From assembly GCF_000009625.1 (NCBI RefSeq), contig NC_002678.2, positions 3,256,001 to 3,320,000 of the forward strand: 64,000 nucleotides of DNA. The letters run 5' to 3'. Below the pieces are notes generated by a model. The model was not told the origin of the DNA, did not search any database, and saw only the letters and a list, made by a program, of their open reading frames with translations. This document shows positions 9,240-18,483 of the stretch, piece by piece. The number at the start of each line of letters is the position of its first letter. Within the stretch, counting starts at the first letter, position 1. The position numbers and the translations under genes are program-made. The DNA comes from Mesorhizobium japonicum MAFF 303099 (GTDB lineage: Bacteria; Pseudomonadota; Alphaproteobacteria; Rhizobiales; Rhizobiaceae).

Positions 9240-10520
9240 ATGACGCTTCCGATCCGCCGCACCACCGTTGCCCTGCTGGCAACGCGCCTGACGCTGGGCG
9301 CGCTCGCTTTGGCGGCTTCGTCGATGGTCAGCCCGGCAATTGCCAACGAGAAACAGGATTGGGTGGGCACCTGGACGGCCAGCCCTCAACCGACATGGGG
9401 AACCGATTTTGCCTTGCCGGTGAAAATGGTGCCAAAGCTCGAGAACCAGACCATACGCCAGACGGTCAGGACCAGCGTTGGCGGCAGGCGGTTCCGCATC
9501 GTCCTGTCGAACGAATATTCAAACGTGCCGATCCAGATCGGCGAAATACGTGCGGCGAGAGCTGGCGAGGACTCGAAAATCACGGCCGGCACCGATCGTG
9601 CCGTCACATTCGGCGGTCAGGCAAAGGCAACAGTTCCGGCAGGCGCGCCTTTGGTCAGCGATCCGGTGGAATTGCCCCTCGACGCCTTGAGCCGCCTTTC
9701 AATATCGGTCTATCTGCCGCAGCCCACACCGATCGCCACCTTCCATTGGGACGGCAAGCAGACCGCCTATATCGGCGACGGCAACCAGACGGCTTCCGAA
9801 ACCATCGCGGCCGCGCAGACCACCGACGCGCGTACCTTGGTCAGCGAGATCCTGGTCGATGCGCCGGCAAATAATGGCGCCGTCATCGCCATCGGCGATT
9901 CGATCACCGACGGCAATGGCGCCACGCTGGACGCCGACAACCGGTGGCCGGACGTCCTCGCCGAGCGCCTCGTCTCGAAGCAAGTGTCGGTGCTCAACGC
10001 AGGCATATCCGGAGCGCGGCTGCTGGATGATGCGATGGGCGTGAAGGCTTCGGCGCGCTTCAACCGTGACGTGCTGGCTCAGCCCGGCGTCAAGGCAGTC
10101 ATCCTGCTCATCGGCATCAACGATATCAGCTGGCCCGGCACGCCATTCGCACCTGAGAAATCCCTACCCTCTCTGGCGGCACTCACCACTGGATACTTGC
10201 AACTCGCAGCCCAGGCCCACGCCCATAATCTGATCATCGTCGGCGGCACGTTGACGCCCTTTGAGGGCGCGCTGAGCGGCACGCCGCTCGATGCCTATTA
10301 CACGCCTGAAAAAGAAGCGTTGCGCCAGAAGGTCAACAACTGGATCAGAACCAGTGGTGCCTTCGATGCGGTCGTCGACTTCGACCTGCTGCTCCGCGAC
10401 CCCCTGCACCCGACACGCCTGCTGCCGGAGTTCGATTCCGGCGACCACCTCCATCCGGGCGACAAGGGAAACCGGGCCATGGCCGAGGCCATCGATCTCG
10501 GCCAACTGATCAAGAATTGA
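9240..10520 (+). CDS. Secreted SGNH/GDSL-family hydrolase
   Basis: A 426-residue exported esterase or acyl-hydrolase. A signal peptide covers about residues 1-35, ending near SPAIA. An N-terminal beta-rich domain (WVGTWTASPQPTWG onward) precedes the SGNH domain: block I AIGDSITDG with nucleophile S221, block II NAGISGARLL, block III IGINDI and block V DHLHPG with D402 and H405. All four SGNH blocks are intact, so it should be active. The substrate is unknown (a polysaccharide acetyl ester or lipid is possible). The start has a GAGAGGAG ribosome-binding site. It lies 45 bp before an aldo/keto reductase gene and may be cotranscribed. Confidence 0.88.
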   Translation: MTLPIRRTTVALLATRLTLGALALAASSMVSPAIANEKQDWVGTWTASPQPTWGTDFALPVKMVPKLENQTIRQTVRTSVGGRRFRIVLSNEYSNVPIQIGEIRAARAGEDSKITAGTDRAVTFGGQAKATVPAGAPLVSDPVELPLDALSRLSISVYLPQPTPIATFHWDGKQTAYIGDGNQTASETIAAAQTTDARTLVSEILVDAPANNGAVIAIGDSITDGNGATLDADNRWPDVLAERLVSKQVSVLNAGISGARLLDDAMGVKASARFNRDVLAQPGVKAVILLIGINDISWPGTPFAPEKSLPSLAALTTGYLQLAAQAHAHNLIIVGGTLTPFEGALSGTPLDAYYTPEKEALRQKVNNWIRTSGAFDAVVDFDLLLRDPLHPTRLLPEFDSGDHLHPGDKGNRAMAEAIDLGQLIKN

Positions 10521-10564
10521 GCAGCCGGCAACTGACTTCATCCGGCAATTGAAAGGACAAAATC

Positions 10565-11599
<1,035 letters not shown>

Positions 11600-11618
11600 A
11601 CGCCACGCGCCGAAGCCG

Positions 11619-11785
11619 AGGCGTGTTGAGATTCAGGTCAGGCCGAGTCGAGAATGGTGGCTTCCGAGAACCGGAGCGGAGCGTACTTTTTGTACGTGAG
11701 CTCAGTTCTACTGCGACGCAGTAGAACGGGGAAGCGCAGGAGGCCGCCATTCGCAGGCCGGCCTCACCTGAATATCGGCACGCCT
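11619..11785. repeat. Long imperfect palindrome (intergenic repeat, copy A)
   Basis: A 167-bp palindromic element between convergent genes. The outer arms pair (AGGCGTG...ATTCAGGT.AGGCCG at 11619-11645 against its complement at 11759-11785), as do inner segments (GAATGGTGGCTTCC with GGAGGCCGCCATTC). The tip is the perfect hairpin GTTCTACTGC-gac-GCAGTAGAAC (11705-11727). The 39-bp core 11701-11739 is identical to 45096-45134 in copy B. The right end touches the usg stop codon, and the folded RNA would act as a terminator for both genes. Confidence 0.8.
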
Positions 11786-12057
11786 TAGTGCAGCACGAAC
11801 TCCCCATCCACCTTGCGCCATTCGTTCGGTGCGATCAGCTTCTGGTGCGTGTAGACGACCGAGTGCAGCGGCCCGTCGAGCTTGGCCTTCCAGAATTCGA
11901 TGAATTTGATCAGCACCGGAAACGTCGGAGCGATGTCGTAGTCCTGCCAGATGAAGCTCTGCAGCAGGTGCGGATGGTCGGGGAAATGATAAAGAATCTT
12001 GGCCGTGGTCAGGCCATAACCCCTGAGCATCAGGTCCATTTCGGCATGGTCGCGCAT
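11785..12057 (-). CDS. Usg family protein
   Basis: A 90-residue protein of the Usg family, small conserved alphaproteobacterial proteins first noticed beside tryptophan genes; the biochemical role is unknown. The core reads LMLRGYGLTTAKILYHFPDH and ends HQKLIAPNEWRKVDGEFVLH, covering the full family length. The ATG at 12057 is preceded by a purine-rich AGGGGGAC, so the longer 153-residue frame is rejected. It stands alone here, divergent from acsA, not in a trp operon. Confidence 0.85.
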   Translation of the reverse strand: MRDHAEMDLMLRGYGLTTAKILYHFPDHPHLLQSFIWQDYDIAPTFPVLIKFIEFWKAKLDGPLHSVVYTHQKLIAPNEWRKVDGEFVLH

Positions 12058-12372
12058 TGCGGTCCCCCTTGGCGGTCCTTGGTTGATTCTCCTTTCCTCC
12101 CACGGCTCATTGTGCGCGCCGTTGATTAATCGTCTATTGATTTTTTCTTCATCAAAACCGGGTTTAGCATGAGAAAACATGCGGTTAGCAGCGAACTCCT
12201 TCGAGTGCTGACAGCCCCGGAAAGGCCCCCTGCGGCATCCCGCCACGCAAACCCAACGTCTAATATTGCCGTAACGTCGGAACTGGTAATAATGCCGCCG
12301 AATTCGCGGCCGCTTCGTCGCGATCCAGCCGGCGGTTCAAGCCGGCGGATTGGTTTGGGAGGAAAGTCAGGA
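12058..12372. other. 315-bp divergent intergenic region, usg/acsA
   Basis: No gene is seen here. It must hold the promoters of usg (minus) and acsA (plus). The middle (about 12120-12180) is clearly more AT-rich than its surroundings. A GGGAGGAA ribosome-binding site lies about 10 bp before the acsA ATG. I could not assign promoter boxes with confidence. Confidence 0.5.
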
Positions 12373-14328
12373 ATGTCCGAGGTTCATGTCCATCGCGTCC
12401 AGCCGGCGTGGAAGAAGAATGCGCTGATCGACAACGACACGTACCTGAAATGGTATGCCGACAGCATCAAGAACCCGGACAAGTTCTGGGGCAAGCACGG
12501 CAAGCGCATCGACTGGTTCAAGCCCTTCAGCAAGGTCAAGAACACCTCCTTCGACGGCAAGGTCTCGATCAAATGGTTCGAGGACGGGCTGACCAATGTT
12601 TCCTACAACTGCATCGACCGCCATCTGAAGAAGCGCGGCGACCAGACGGCCATCATCTGGGAAGGCGACAACCCCTACGACGACAAGAAGATCACCTACA
12701 ACGAGCTCTACGAGCGCGTTTGCCGGCTCGCCAATGTGATGAAGAAGCACGGCGTCAAGAAGGGCGACCGCGTCACCATCTACATGCCGATGATCCCGGA
12801 AGCCGCCTATGCGATGCTGGCCTGCACGCGTATCGGCGCCATCCATTCGATCGTCTTCGGCGGCTTTTCGCCCGATGCGCTGGCCGGCCGCATCGTCGAC
12901 TGCGAATCGACCTTCGTCATCACCGCCGATGAAGGCCTGCGCGGCGGCAAGTCGATTCCGCTGAAGGAGAACACCGACAAGGCGATCGACATCGCCGCGA
13001 AGAACTTCGTCATGGTGAAGAACGTCCTCGTCGTGCGCCGCACCGGCGGCAAGGTCGGCTGGGCGCCGGGCCGCGACCTCTGGTATCACGACGAGGTCGC
13101 GACGGTGAAGGCCGAGTGCAAGCCCGAGAAGATGAAGGCGGAAGACCCGCTGTTCATCCTTTATACCTCAGGCTCGACCGGCAAGCCGAAGGGCGTGCTG
13201 CACACCACCGCCGGCTATCTCGTCTATGCCTCGATGACGCACCAATATGTCTTCGACTACCATGACGGCGATATCTACTGGTGCACCGCCGATGTCGGCT
13301 GGGTGACGGGCCACAGCTACATCGTCTATGGCCCGCTCGCGAACGGCGCCACCACGCTGATGTTCGAGGGTGTGCCGAATTACCCCTCGCAGTCGCGCTT
13401 CTGGGAAGTCATCGACAAGCACAAGGTCAACATCTTCTACACCGCCCCGACGGCGCTGCGCGCGCTGATGGGCGCCGGCAACGACCCGGTGAAGAAGACC
13501 TCGCGCAAATCACTGCGTGTGCTCGGCTCAGTCGGCGAGCCGATCAATCCGGAAGCCTGGGAGTGGTATTTCAACGTCGTCGGCAACGGCAAGGTGCCGA
13601 TCGTCGACACATGGTGGCAGACCGAGACCGGCGGCATCCTGATCACGCCGCTGCCAGGCGCCACCGACCTCAAGGCAGGCTCGGCGACGCGGCCCTTCTT
13701 CGGAGTCAAGCCGCAGCTAGTCGACGGCGAAGGCAAGGTGCTGGAAGGAGCCGCCGACGGCAATCTTTGCATCACCGATTCCTGGCCGGGCCAGATGCGC
13801 ACCGTCTATGGCGATCACGACCGCTTCGTGCAGACCTATTTCTCCACCTACAAGGGCAAGTACTTCACCGGCGACGGCTGCCGCCGCGACGCCGACGGCT
13901 ACTACTGGATCACCGGCCGCGTCGACGACGTCATCAACGTCTCCGGCCACCGCATGGGCACGGCCGAGGTCGAATCGGCGCTGGTGAGCCATGACAAGGT
14001 CTCGGAGGCCGCCGTCGTCGGCTACCCCCACGACATTAAGGGCCAGGGCATTTACAGCTACGTCACCTTGATGAAGGGCGAGGAACCGACCGAGGATCTG
14101 CGCAAGGAGCTCATCGCCCATGTCCGCAAGGAGATCGGCGCCATCGCCTCGCCCGACAAGATCCAGTTCGCCCCTGGCCTGCCCAAGACACGTTCCGGCA
14201 AGATCATGCGCCGCATCCTGCGCAAGATCGCCGAGGACGATTTTTCTACCCTTGGCGACACCTCGACGCTCGCCGATCCGGCCGTCGTCGACGACCTCAT
14301 CGCCAACCGGCAGAACAAGAAGGGCTGA
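12373..14328 (+). CDS. acsA: Acetyl-CoA synthetase (AMP-forming)
   Basis: A 651-residue acetate-CoA ligase that turns acetate, ATP and CoA into acetyl-CoA. ANL-superfamily motifs are all present: the P-loop [25 protein letters not shown], the hinge [13 protein letters not shown] and the C-terminal [12 protein letters not shown], whose lysine is the acetylation switch in studied Acs enzymes. The length is exactly that of typical Acs. The ATG at 12373 ([13 protein letters not shown]) is chosen on homology and the GGGAGGAA site; the open frame extends 68 codons further without resemblance. The stop overlaps the next gene's start (TGATG), so the MOSC gene is translationally coupled. Confidence 0.97.
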   Translation: MSEVHVHRVQPAWKKNALIDNDTYLKWYADSIKNPDKFWGKHGKRIDWFKPFSKVKNTSFDGKVSIKWFEDGLTNVSYNCIDRHLKKRGDQTAIIWEGDNPYDDKKITYNELYERVCRLANVMKKHGVKKGDRVTIYMPMIPEAAYAMLACTRIGAIHSIVFGGFSPDALAGRIVDCESTFVITADEGLRGGKSIPLKENTDKAIDIAAKNFVMVKNVLVVRRTGGKVGWAPGRDLWYHDEVATVKAECKPEKMKAEDPLFILYTSGSTGKPKGVLHTTAGYLVYASMTHQYVFDYHDGDIYWCTADVGWVTGHSYIVYGPLANGATTLMFEGVPNYPSQSRFWEVIDKHKVNIFYTAPTALRALMGAGNDPVKKTSRKSLRVLGSVGEPINPEAWEWYFNVVGNGKVPIVDTWWQTETGGILITPLPGATDLKAGSATRPFFGVKPQLVDGEGKVLEGAADGNLCITDSWPGQMRTVYGDHDRFVQTYFSTYKGKYFTGDGCRRDADGYYWITGRVDDVINVSGHRMGTAEVESALVSHDKVSEAAVVGYPHDIKGQGIYSYVTLMKGEEPTEDLRKELIAHVRKEIGAIASPDKIQFAPGLPKTRSGKIMRRILRKIAEDDFSTLGDTSTLADPAVVDDLIANRQNKKG

Positions 14329-15077
14329 TGCCGGGCGAAGCGGCATTGGGCTCTGTCAGCCAGCTCTGGCGTTATCCGGCGAGTTCGCTCGCCGGCGAGC
14401 GCCAGGACGCCATCCTGGTCGGACCGGCGGGCATGGCGGGCGACCGCATGTTCGGCCTCGTCGATACCTCGGACAACGAGATCGCGCGGCCCGACCGCGA
14501 GGCGAAATGGCACAAGGTGCCGCGCATTCGCACCCGACTGGTCAATGATCGCGACCTGGAGATCGCCGTCCCCGACGGCGACTGGCTGAGCGCCCCCGGC
14601 GCCGAATGCGACCGTACCATATCGGCCTATCTCGGCTTTGCCGCCTCGATCCGGCCCTTCGGCCGGGAGAATGCGCCGCCGGCCTATGCCGGCCCGGTCA
14701 CCGCCGCCCGCTACACCAAGGCGCCGATCCATCTCCTGACCACGGCCTCGCTGGCGCGGCTGAAGGCACTGCATCCGGATGGCGCCTCCGACCCGCGCCG
14801 CTTTCGCCCCAACATCGTTGTCGATATGGCGGCTGTCGAAGGCTCATTTCCCGAAACGGAATGGATCGGCCGCAAGCTCGCCATCGGCGAATTGCTCCTG
14901 ACAATTTCCGAACCCTGCCGCCGCTGCGGCTTCACCATCATCGCCCAGGACGGTTTCGACAACGACCCGCGGATCCTGCGCAACCTGGTCCGCCACAACG
15001 CGCACAACCTTGGCGTCTACTGCACGGTGGACAGGCCGGCCGGTATCAAGCTCGGCGATGCGATGCATTTTCTGTAA
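14328..15077 (+). CDS. MOSC-domain protein
   Basis: A 249-residue MOSC (molybdenum cofactor sulfurase C-terminal) protein of the YcbX/YiiM type. An N-terminal MOSC_N-like beta part (SVSQLWRYPASSLAGE) is followed by the MOSC core with RFRPNIVVD and EPCRRCGF, the region carrying the conserved sulfur- or Mo-liganding cysteine. Related proteins detoxify N-hydroxylated compounds or handle Moco. The start overlaps the acsA stop by one base. A functional link to acetate activation is not obvious. Confidence 0.8.
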   Translation: MPGEAALGSVSQLWRYPASSLAGERQDAILVGPAGMAGDRMFGLVDTSDNEIARPDREAKWHKVPRIRTRLVNDRDLEIAVPDGDWLSAPGAECDRTISAYLGFAASIRPFGRENAPPAYAGPVTAARYTKAPIHLLTTASLARLKALHPDGASDPRRFRPNIVVDMAAVEGSFPETEWIGRKLAIGELLLTISEPCRRCGFTIIAQDGFDNDPRILRNLVRHNAHNLGVYCTVDRPAGIKLGDAMHFL

Positions 15078-16346
15078 CTACCGATAAAGGTCGGCCCGTG
15101 TCGGCGGCAATCCGCTCGGCCCCCGCGCGCGCCTGGTGACGACTGTCTGGAAAATCTGCGCCGAGCCGCGATCGAAGGTGATCGAACAGCCGGTGAGATA
15201 AAGCAGCCAAAGCCGTGCCTTGGCCTCGCCGACCTCGGCGATCGCCTCGTCGAAGCGGGCCTGCAGGCGTTCGGCCCACAGCCTGCAGGTGCGGGCATAG
15301 TGCTCGCGCAAATTCTCGACGTCGGCGACGAGGAAGCCATGTGCCTCGAGATTGCCGAGCGTCATGCCGATCGTGTCGAGTTCCCCGCCGGGGAAGATGT
15401 ATTTGATCAGCGCCTTGTATTCCGGTCCCTTGCGCAGGGTCTTCTTGATGTCGCCCTTGCTGCGCCTGGTGATGGCGTGATGCAGATAGATGCCGCCCGG
15501 CTTCAGCAGCCGATGGACGGTGGAGAAGTAGGCGGCGTGGTTGGCGAGCCCCAGATGTTCGAACATGCCGATCGACGATATCTTGTCGAAGGTACCAGTG
15601 AGTTCGGCATAGGATTTTATCTCGATGGTGATCTTGTCCTCCAGCCCCTCGGCGCGAATGCGCTCACGAGCGAGCTTCGTCTGGGCTTCCGACAGCGAGA
15701 CGCCGTGGCCGGTGACGCCATAATTTTTCGCGGCATGGATCAGCATCGCTCCCCAGCCACAGCCGATGTCGAGCAGTCTTTCGCCGGGCTTCAGCCGCAG
15801 CTTGCGGCAGATATGGTCGAGCTTGTCGGCCTGGGCCTCATCGATGCCGTTAGCGAAATCCTTGAAGTAACCGCAGCTGTAGACCATGCGTTCGTCGAGA
15901 AAGAGCCGATAAAAGGCATTCGAGATGTCGTAGTGATGCTGGATCGCTTCCTGGCTCGAACCGCTGACGAACGGATTGCGCCCCGAAAGATCAGTCCGCG
16001 CCGTCATCTGTTTCCTCGAAAACAGCACGGCTGGCAGATCACGTAGGATCGCCAGCTTTGGCAATGTCTTGAGTTTCGACCTGAGTTTGCCTTGCGAAGG
16101 CAGGGCGTAGAAATCAAACAGCGATCCGTCTTCGACGTCGACTGCCTTGGAAATCCACATCTCGATCAGCGTCGAGAAGGTGGGGCGGCGAACCATCTGC
16201 CAGACAATGTCCGGGTCGTTGATGGTGAGCAGCGGGCCGGTGGTGGGACCGATCCGTTCCCCGGTCCACAGCTTGACGGCAAAGCCCGGCTTCAGCGTTT
16301 CAACAACCGTTCGAACGATCCGCGCGGCCTTATCGGTGGCGTCCAT
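15078..16346 (-). CDS. cfa: Cyclopropane-fatty-acyl-phospholipid synthase
   Basis: A 422-residue SAM-dependent enzyme that adds a methylene bridge to unsaturated acyl chains of membrane phospholipids. The N-terminal lipid-binding part is followed by FVSGSSQEAIQHHYDISNAF-type residues typical of Cfa, and motif I LDIGCGWGAMLIHAA for SAM. MFEHLGLANHAAYF and HHAITRR carry further conserved residues. The ATG at 16346 is preceded by GGGGAGGAAGC, a good ribosome-binding site, so the 31-codon extension is not used. The gene converges on the acsA-MOSC pair with no gap. Confidence 0.93.
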   Translation of the reverse strand: MDATDKAARIVRTVVETLKPGFAVKLWTGERIGPTTGPLLTINDPDIVWQMVRRPTFSTLIEMWISKAVDVEDGSLFDFYALPSQGKLRSKLKTLPKLAILRDLPAVLFSRKQMTARTDLSGRNPFVSGSSQEAIQHHYDISNAFYRLFLDERMVYSCGYFKDFANGIDEAQADKLDHICRKLRLKPGERLLDIGCGWGAMLIHAAKNYGVTGHGVSLSEAQTKLARERIRAEGLEDKITIEIKSYAELTGTFDKISSIGMFEHLGLANHAAYFSTVHRLLKPGGIYLHHAITRRSKGDIKKTLRKGPEYKALIKYIFPGGELDTIGMTLGNLEAHGFLVADVENLREHYARTCRLWAERLQARFDEAIAEVGEAKARLWLLYLTGCSITFDRGSAQIFQTVVTRRARGPSGLPPTRADLYR

Positions 16347-16509
16347 GCTTCCTCCCCGAAGCCAAGGCGACAATGTTGTCTGTTTGCCCTTGGACTGCAA
16401 GCCGCCCATCTGGCCGGCCCGTCCGGAAGGACACACCACCGGCTTTTTGGAGATGATGCCTTGCCATTTGCAAAATCAGACCCCATCATCTCTACGTGTT
16501 CAACAAATC

Positions 16510-16524
16510 GAAAGGAGGTGATCC
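16510..16524 (+). promoter_or_regulatory. Over-long perfect Shine-Dalgarno sequence
   Basis: GAAAGGAGGTGATCC matches the complement of the 16S rRNA 3' tail over 15 bases, far beyond a usual 4-6 base site. It ends one base before the ATG of a 23-codon ORF, with the GGAGG core 7 nt away. It is not the end of a 16S gene, because the helix 45 sequence does not follow. Confidence 0.8.
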
Positions 16525-16525
16525 G

Positions 16526-16597
16526 ATGTCGAGTGATTTCGTTTTCCAGAACGTGGCCTCAGCGGATTGCACTTTCGGGAAGCAGTCTTCCCGTTAA
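16526..16597 (+). CDS. Tiny ORF, 23 residues, unknown
   Basis: ATG to TAA encodes MSSDFVFQNVASADCTFGKQ then SSR. It has an exceptionally strong ribosome-binding site and no other gene in its transcription unit. The last codons form the hairpin CGGGAAG-cagt-CTTCCCG (16576-16593), so translation and RNA folding would interfere with each other. The peptide has no membrane segment and one Cys. It could be a real micropeptide, a leader peptide, or only a ribosome-docking device for the RNA. I do not recognise a family. Confidence 0.55.
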   Translation: MSSDFVFQNVASADCTFGKQSSR

Positions 16598-16666
16598 GGC
16601 GCGAGATGCGCGGCAGGTAACCCGAAGGGGTTGCCGCCACAGGCCGCGCCATGGACGGAAACACGG

Positions 16667-16701
16667 AAGGCCGCCGGCTTCGAAAGAAGCGGCGGCCTTT
16701 T
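16667..16701 (+). terminator. Rho-independent terminator of the small RNA unit
   Basis: AAGGCCGCCGGCTTC pairs with GAAGCGGCGGCCTT (one bulged G) around a GAAA tetraloop and is followed by TTTT. It is one of the strongest terminators in the window. It faces the convergent TadG-like gene and could serve both. Confidence 0.9.
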
Positions 16702-16735
16702 CCGTTGGCCCAATGTCGCCAGAGGCCACGGCGGT

Positions 16736-18169
16736 TCACTTGGCGATCGTCAGCCGCTCGATGTTCTGCACGATGGCATTGAATGCTTCGTCCAGTTCGG
16801 GACCCGTAGCCGCCTCGTAATAATGCTTCAGGGTGGACGTATCGGCCGTGGAGCAGTCCTGGAGCACGCTCTTTGCCTGATCCCGCTCGGTCGATGTCAT
16901 CGACGGATCGTCGAGGTCGAAGCCTATGGTGAAGATCTCGATGCCGTCGCGCTTCATGTTGTCGCAAATGCTTTCGGCATTGCTTCGCGACATCTGGCCG
17001 GCATTTTGCGATCTGGGCGCGCCGCGCCCGGCGGCGAACGCCGTGTTGAACTGGCCGTCCGTCATCAGGATCGCGACCTTGCCGACTTTTCTGTTGTCGA
17101 AATTGGCAGGACCACTGCCCAGCCGGGCGTTGACAATGGTCGAGCGCCAGGACGGCGAGAGCATGTAATAGCCCCACTGCACAGCGATGCCGCCGGCGGT
17201 CACGCCTGCCGCCTTGAAATCAGCAATCGTGTCGAGCAATTTCTGTTTGTCGGCTGTCAGCGGAATAAGCTCCGGCTTCGGGCAGGTACCCATGCGATCA
17301 TCGCGGTTGACCTTGGCGAGATACTCCTGGTTCTGATTGTTCCTGCGCAACTCGGACGGCCCGTCGGACGAGTAATCGGCATAGCCGTCCTTGTCCTTGC
17401 GCTCGGTGGCGCATTTGTCGGGCCGCAGGGTCACGGATGAGCCAACCGGGATCGGTGCACCCGCCGATGGCACTGGTGGTGGCAGGTTCGAGCCCCCTGC
17501 CTGCTCGACGAAAACGCTGTCGGCGAGGCCGCCCGTATTCACCGCTTCGGCATAGGGAACTATCGCCACGCGCACGCGCGGATTGTTCGGGTCGATGTTG
17601 TTGTCCAGCAGATTTTCGACGGCCGTTGAAGCGGCGGCCTGCAAGTCGCCGATCTTGTCGGTCTTTGCCCACCAGTTGGCGGCCATCGATCCGGTCACAT
17701 CGAGCATCATCGCCACTTCGATGGTCTTGTCCGAATAAAGCGATGTCGTCGACGCGGTGACGCGTTGCGTATTGCCCATGCCGAAAACCGGGAAGAACAG
17801 GGCGACATCGACATGGGCGTCCGCCTGCACCGTGTTGGCGGTCCTGTCGACGACCAGTCTGTCGAGCACGATCTGGTCGGGCTGCAGAATGCCCGCCATG
17901 CTGTTGGCCACCAGAAAGTTCTGCACCGCCTTGCTGGCGTCGGCTTCCTTGATGACCCCGGTCGTCAGGTCGCGCGCCGTCGATGTCACCGCGGCGTCGA
18001 CCACGCCTTGCAGGCCCGATTTGGCGTTGTAGAGCTGCGAGATGTCGACCGAGAAGCCGGCGGCCAGCGCCAAGACCGAGGCAGCAAAGCCGAACAGGAT
18101 TGCGAAATTTCCACCGCTGTGTCTGGCGAACCCGCCGACCGCGTGAACAAGACCCCTGTAATTTCGCAT
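16736..18169 (-). CDS. TadG-like pilus protein with von Willebrand A domain
   Basis: A 477-residue protein with an N-terminal TadE/TadG signal-anchor (FAILFGFAASVLALAAGFSV, about residues 22-41, then DISQLYNAKSGLQGVVDAAV-type pseudopilin-like helix) and a vWA domain from about residue 145. The MIDAS motif DVTGSM and the later LMTDG are intact, so metal binding is likely. Such proteins are exported and linked to Flp/Tad pili or tight adherence, but no other tad genes are nearby, so it is an orphan copy. Transcribed alone, with a 314-bp upstream gap. Confidence 0.85.
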   Translation of the reverse strand: MRNYRGLVHAVGGFARHSGGNFAILFGFAASVLALAAGFSVDISQLYNAKSGLQGVVDAAVTSTARDLTTGVIKEADASKAVQNFLVANSMAGILQPDQIVLDRLVVDRTANTVQADAHVDVALFFPVFGMGNTQRVTASTTSLYSDKTIEVAMMLDVTGSMAANWWAKTDKIGDLQAAASTAVENLLDNNIDPNNPRVRVAIVPYAEAVNTGGLADSVFVEQAGGSNLPPPVPSAGAPIPVGSSVTLRPDKCATERKDKDGYADYSSDGPSELRRNNQNQEYLAKVNRDDRMGTCPKPELIPLTADKQKLLDTIADFKAAGVTAGGIAVQWGYYMLSPSWRSTIVNARLGSGPANFDNRKVGKVAILMTDGQFNTAFAAGRGAPRSQNAGQMSRSNAESICDNMKRDGIEIFTIGFDLDDPSMTSTERDQAKSVLQDCSTADTSTLKHYYEAATGPELDEAFNAIVQNIERLTIAK

Positions 18170-18483
18170 TCCAACAGCCTCCGCTTGCCTCGGCCTCGTC
18201 GCCGCAATGAGGGCAATGCAGGATTCCAGCCGGAAGCCGCTCGTCGAGCGCCGGAACCGGGCCGCGAACCATCAACCCGTTGTTTTTGTTGGATTTCGGC
18301 TGTTTCGAAGGTGAATGACTGGTAAACGGAAAGTCGCGGCTTCGGCGGTGTTTACCGACCGCTTACCATGCTCAAATCGAGGCAAGCGCGGAATGCTCCG
18401 CGACGTCCTGTTGCGGCACAGGCCCTCTGTGCCGCAACAGGCCAACTGTCCCGAGATTGCGGGACACGAAACAGTGCGAAGAA
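18170..18483. other. 314-bp intergenic region with two adjacent hairpins
   Basis: No gene is seen. It contains CGCGGA-atgc-TCCGCG near 18388-18403 and then a perfect 14-bp stem with 5-nt loop, CTGTTGCGGCACAG/CTGTGCCGCAACAG, at 18408-18440. The second hairpin lies 44 bp beyond the transglutaminase stop and may terminate that gene. It has no clear U-run. The other end must hold the promoter of the TadG-like gene. Confidence 0.55.

Larger units (their letters stand above)
16500..16701 (+). ncRNA. Candidate structured small RNA carrying the tiny ORF
   Basis: A stand-alone unit of about 200 nt with a defined terminator and no downstream plus-strand gene. After the ORF it folds strongly: GCGCGGC (16608-16614) pairs with GCCGCGC (16643-16649) and encloses the hairpin GGTAACCC-gaag-GGGTTGCC (16616-16635). 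An inverted repeat AGATGATG/CATCATCT (16451-16458, 16485-16492) lies upstream and may mark the promoter region. The 5' end is a guess. The combination suggests a regulatory RNA or dual-function sRNA; the role is unknown. Confidence 0.55.

Noticed and set aside
16510..16524. Possible 3' end of a 16S rRNA gene on the minus strand
   Set aside because: Only the anti-Shine-Dalgarno complement matches. The adjoining helix 45 sequence is absent and an ATG follows at the correct spacing.
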